Positions 63,815 through 64,000 of a stretch of DNA of 64,000 nt are shown in pieces. Both the position numbers and the translations under genes were made by a program. Source of the DNA: Mycolicibacterium komossense (lineage in GTDB: Bacteria; Actinomycetota; Actinomycetes; Mycobacteriales; Mycobacteriaceae); contig NZ_JACKTY010000041.1 of NCBI RefSeq assembly GCF_025822605.1, forward strand, positions 62,001 to 126,000. The letters run 5' to 3'. Position 1 is the first letter of the stretch. Every line of letters begins with the position of its first letter. The notes under the pieces were generated by a model. It made no database searches, was not told the DNA's origin, and was given only the letters and a program-made list of their open reading frames with translations.

Positions 63815-64000
63815 GCCGCCCCCGTGACCGGCTCGCCTGTTCTGGTGGTTCGCGCCCACCAGGCGTGCACCAGCCCAGCGCTGGCGACTTGCAGCCGACG
63901 GGCTGTTCCGACCGTGGCGCGATGACAGAACACCGCGTAGTCGCTGTCCTCGATCCGGTCGAGAATCTCCGAATACAGCGTCAATGCTGTTGCCACACAG
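63811..64000 (-). CDS. crtB: Phytoene synthase (C-terminal end, runs off the window)
   Basis: Only the last 62 or so residues are visible: CVATALTLYSEILDRIEDSDYAVF, then HRATVGTARRLQVASAGLVHAWW. This is the C-terminal helix region of squalene/phytoene synthases (LYxxILDxIE, then RA x VxxxRRLxxA). The stop overlaps the crtYc start by 4 bases, so it heads this part of the carotenoid operon. The rest lies beyond the window. Confidence 0.85.
   Translation of the reverse strand, partial: CVATALTLYSEILDRIEDSDYAVFCHRATVGTARRLQVASAGLVHAWWARTTRTGEPVTGAA

Overview
The window is a chromosomal stretch of a high-GC actinobacterium, almost certainly a mycobacterium (environmental Mycolicibacterium-like). 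The signs are a close PknF-type receptor kinase, two MmpL exporters, a fatty-acyl-AMP ligase, a PecA-type aspartic protease domain, a protein resembling M. tuberculosis Rv2047c, an F420/Ddn-type reductase and many GTG/TTG starts. The presence of a carotenoid (crt) cluster fits a pigmented, free-living species. No rRNA, tRNA, insertion sequence, phage or CRISPR was recognised. Coding density is high, and many genes are coupled by 4-bp ATGA overlaps.

Layout. 1-5 kb: a DppBCDF-type ABC importer (B, C and a fused DF ATPase) with an isochorismatase-fold hydrolase, divergent from a TetR regulator with two matching palindromes between them. 5-9.8 kb: PknF-like kinase, secreted PASTA-like protein, SDR, ankyrin protein, dienelactone hydrolase. 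9.8-15 kb: candidate small RNA/terminator, RsbW/STAS stress-sigma regulators behind a SigF-like promoter, TetR, CorA transporter, PP2C phosphatase plus FHA protein, and a frameshifted HTH gene. 15-21 kb: a catabolic-looking operon (amine oxidase, NCS1 purine permease, flavin monooxygenase, adenosine deaminase) divergent from a LysR regulator. 21-32 kb: flavoprotein lipoprotein, VapBC, fatty-acyl-AMP ligase plus MmpL, class A beta-lactamase, Kup.

31.8-35 kb: a tightly coupled operon of ECF sigma factor, bc1-type Rieske protein, cupredoxin lipoprotein, Tat metallophosphoesterase and a small secreted repeat protein, apparently a self-controlled envelope redox/metal module. 36-41 kb: a translationally coupled mini-cluster (repeat lipoprotein, ThDP enzyme, START-like protein, KAS III-like protein lacking its usual His, HisC-like aminotransferase) that looks like an undescribed small-molecule pathway and is the best candidate for a new system. 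41-48 kb: hydrolase, PecA-like protease without a PE domain, acyltransferase, Tex, M15/LAS-like secreted peptidase.

48-54 kb: sarcosine-oxidase-like and ornithine-cyclodeaminase-like pair with divergent TetR, then a GDT1/UPF0016 cation exporter preceded by a clear yybP-ykoY manganese riboswitch, a methyltransferase and a Ddn-type protein. 53.6-60.6 kb: a polyprenol-phosphate mannosyltransferase-like enzyme, a Rossmann/PEP-utiliser fusion, an MmpL, a second LAS-like peptidase and a rhomboid-like protein, suggesting an envelope-lipid locus. 60.6-64 kb: carotenoid genes (Rieske DUF5914-type protein, crtU, split lycopene cyclase crtYd/crtYc, and the 3' end of crtB running off the window).
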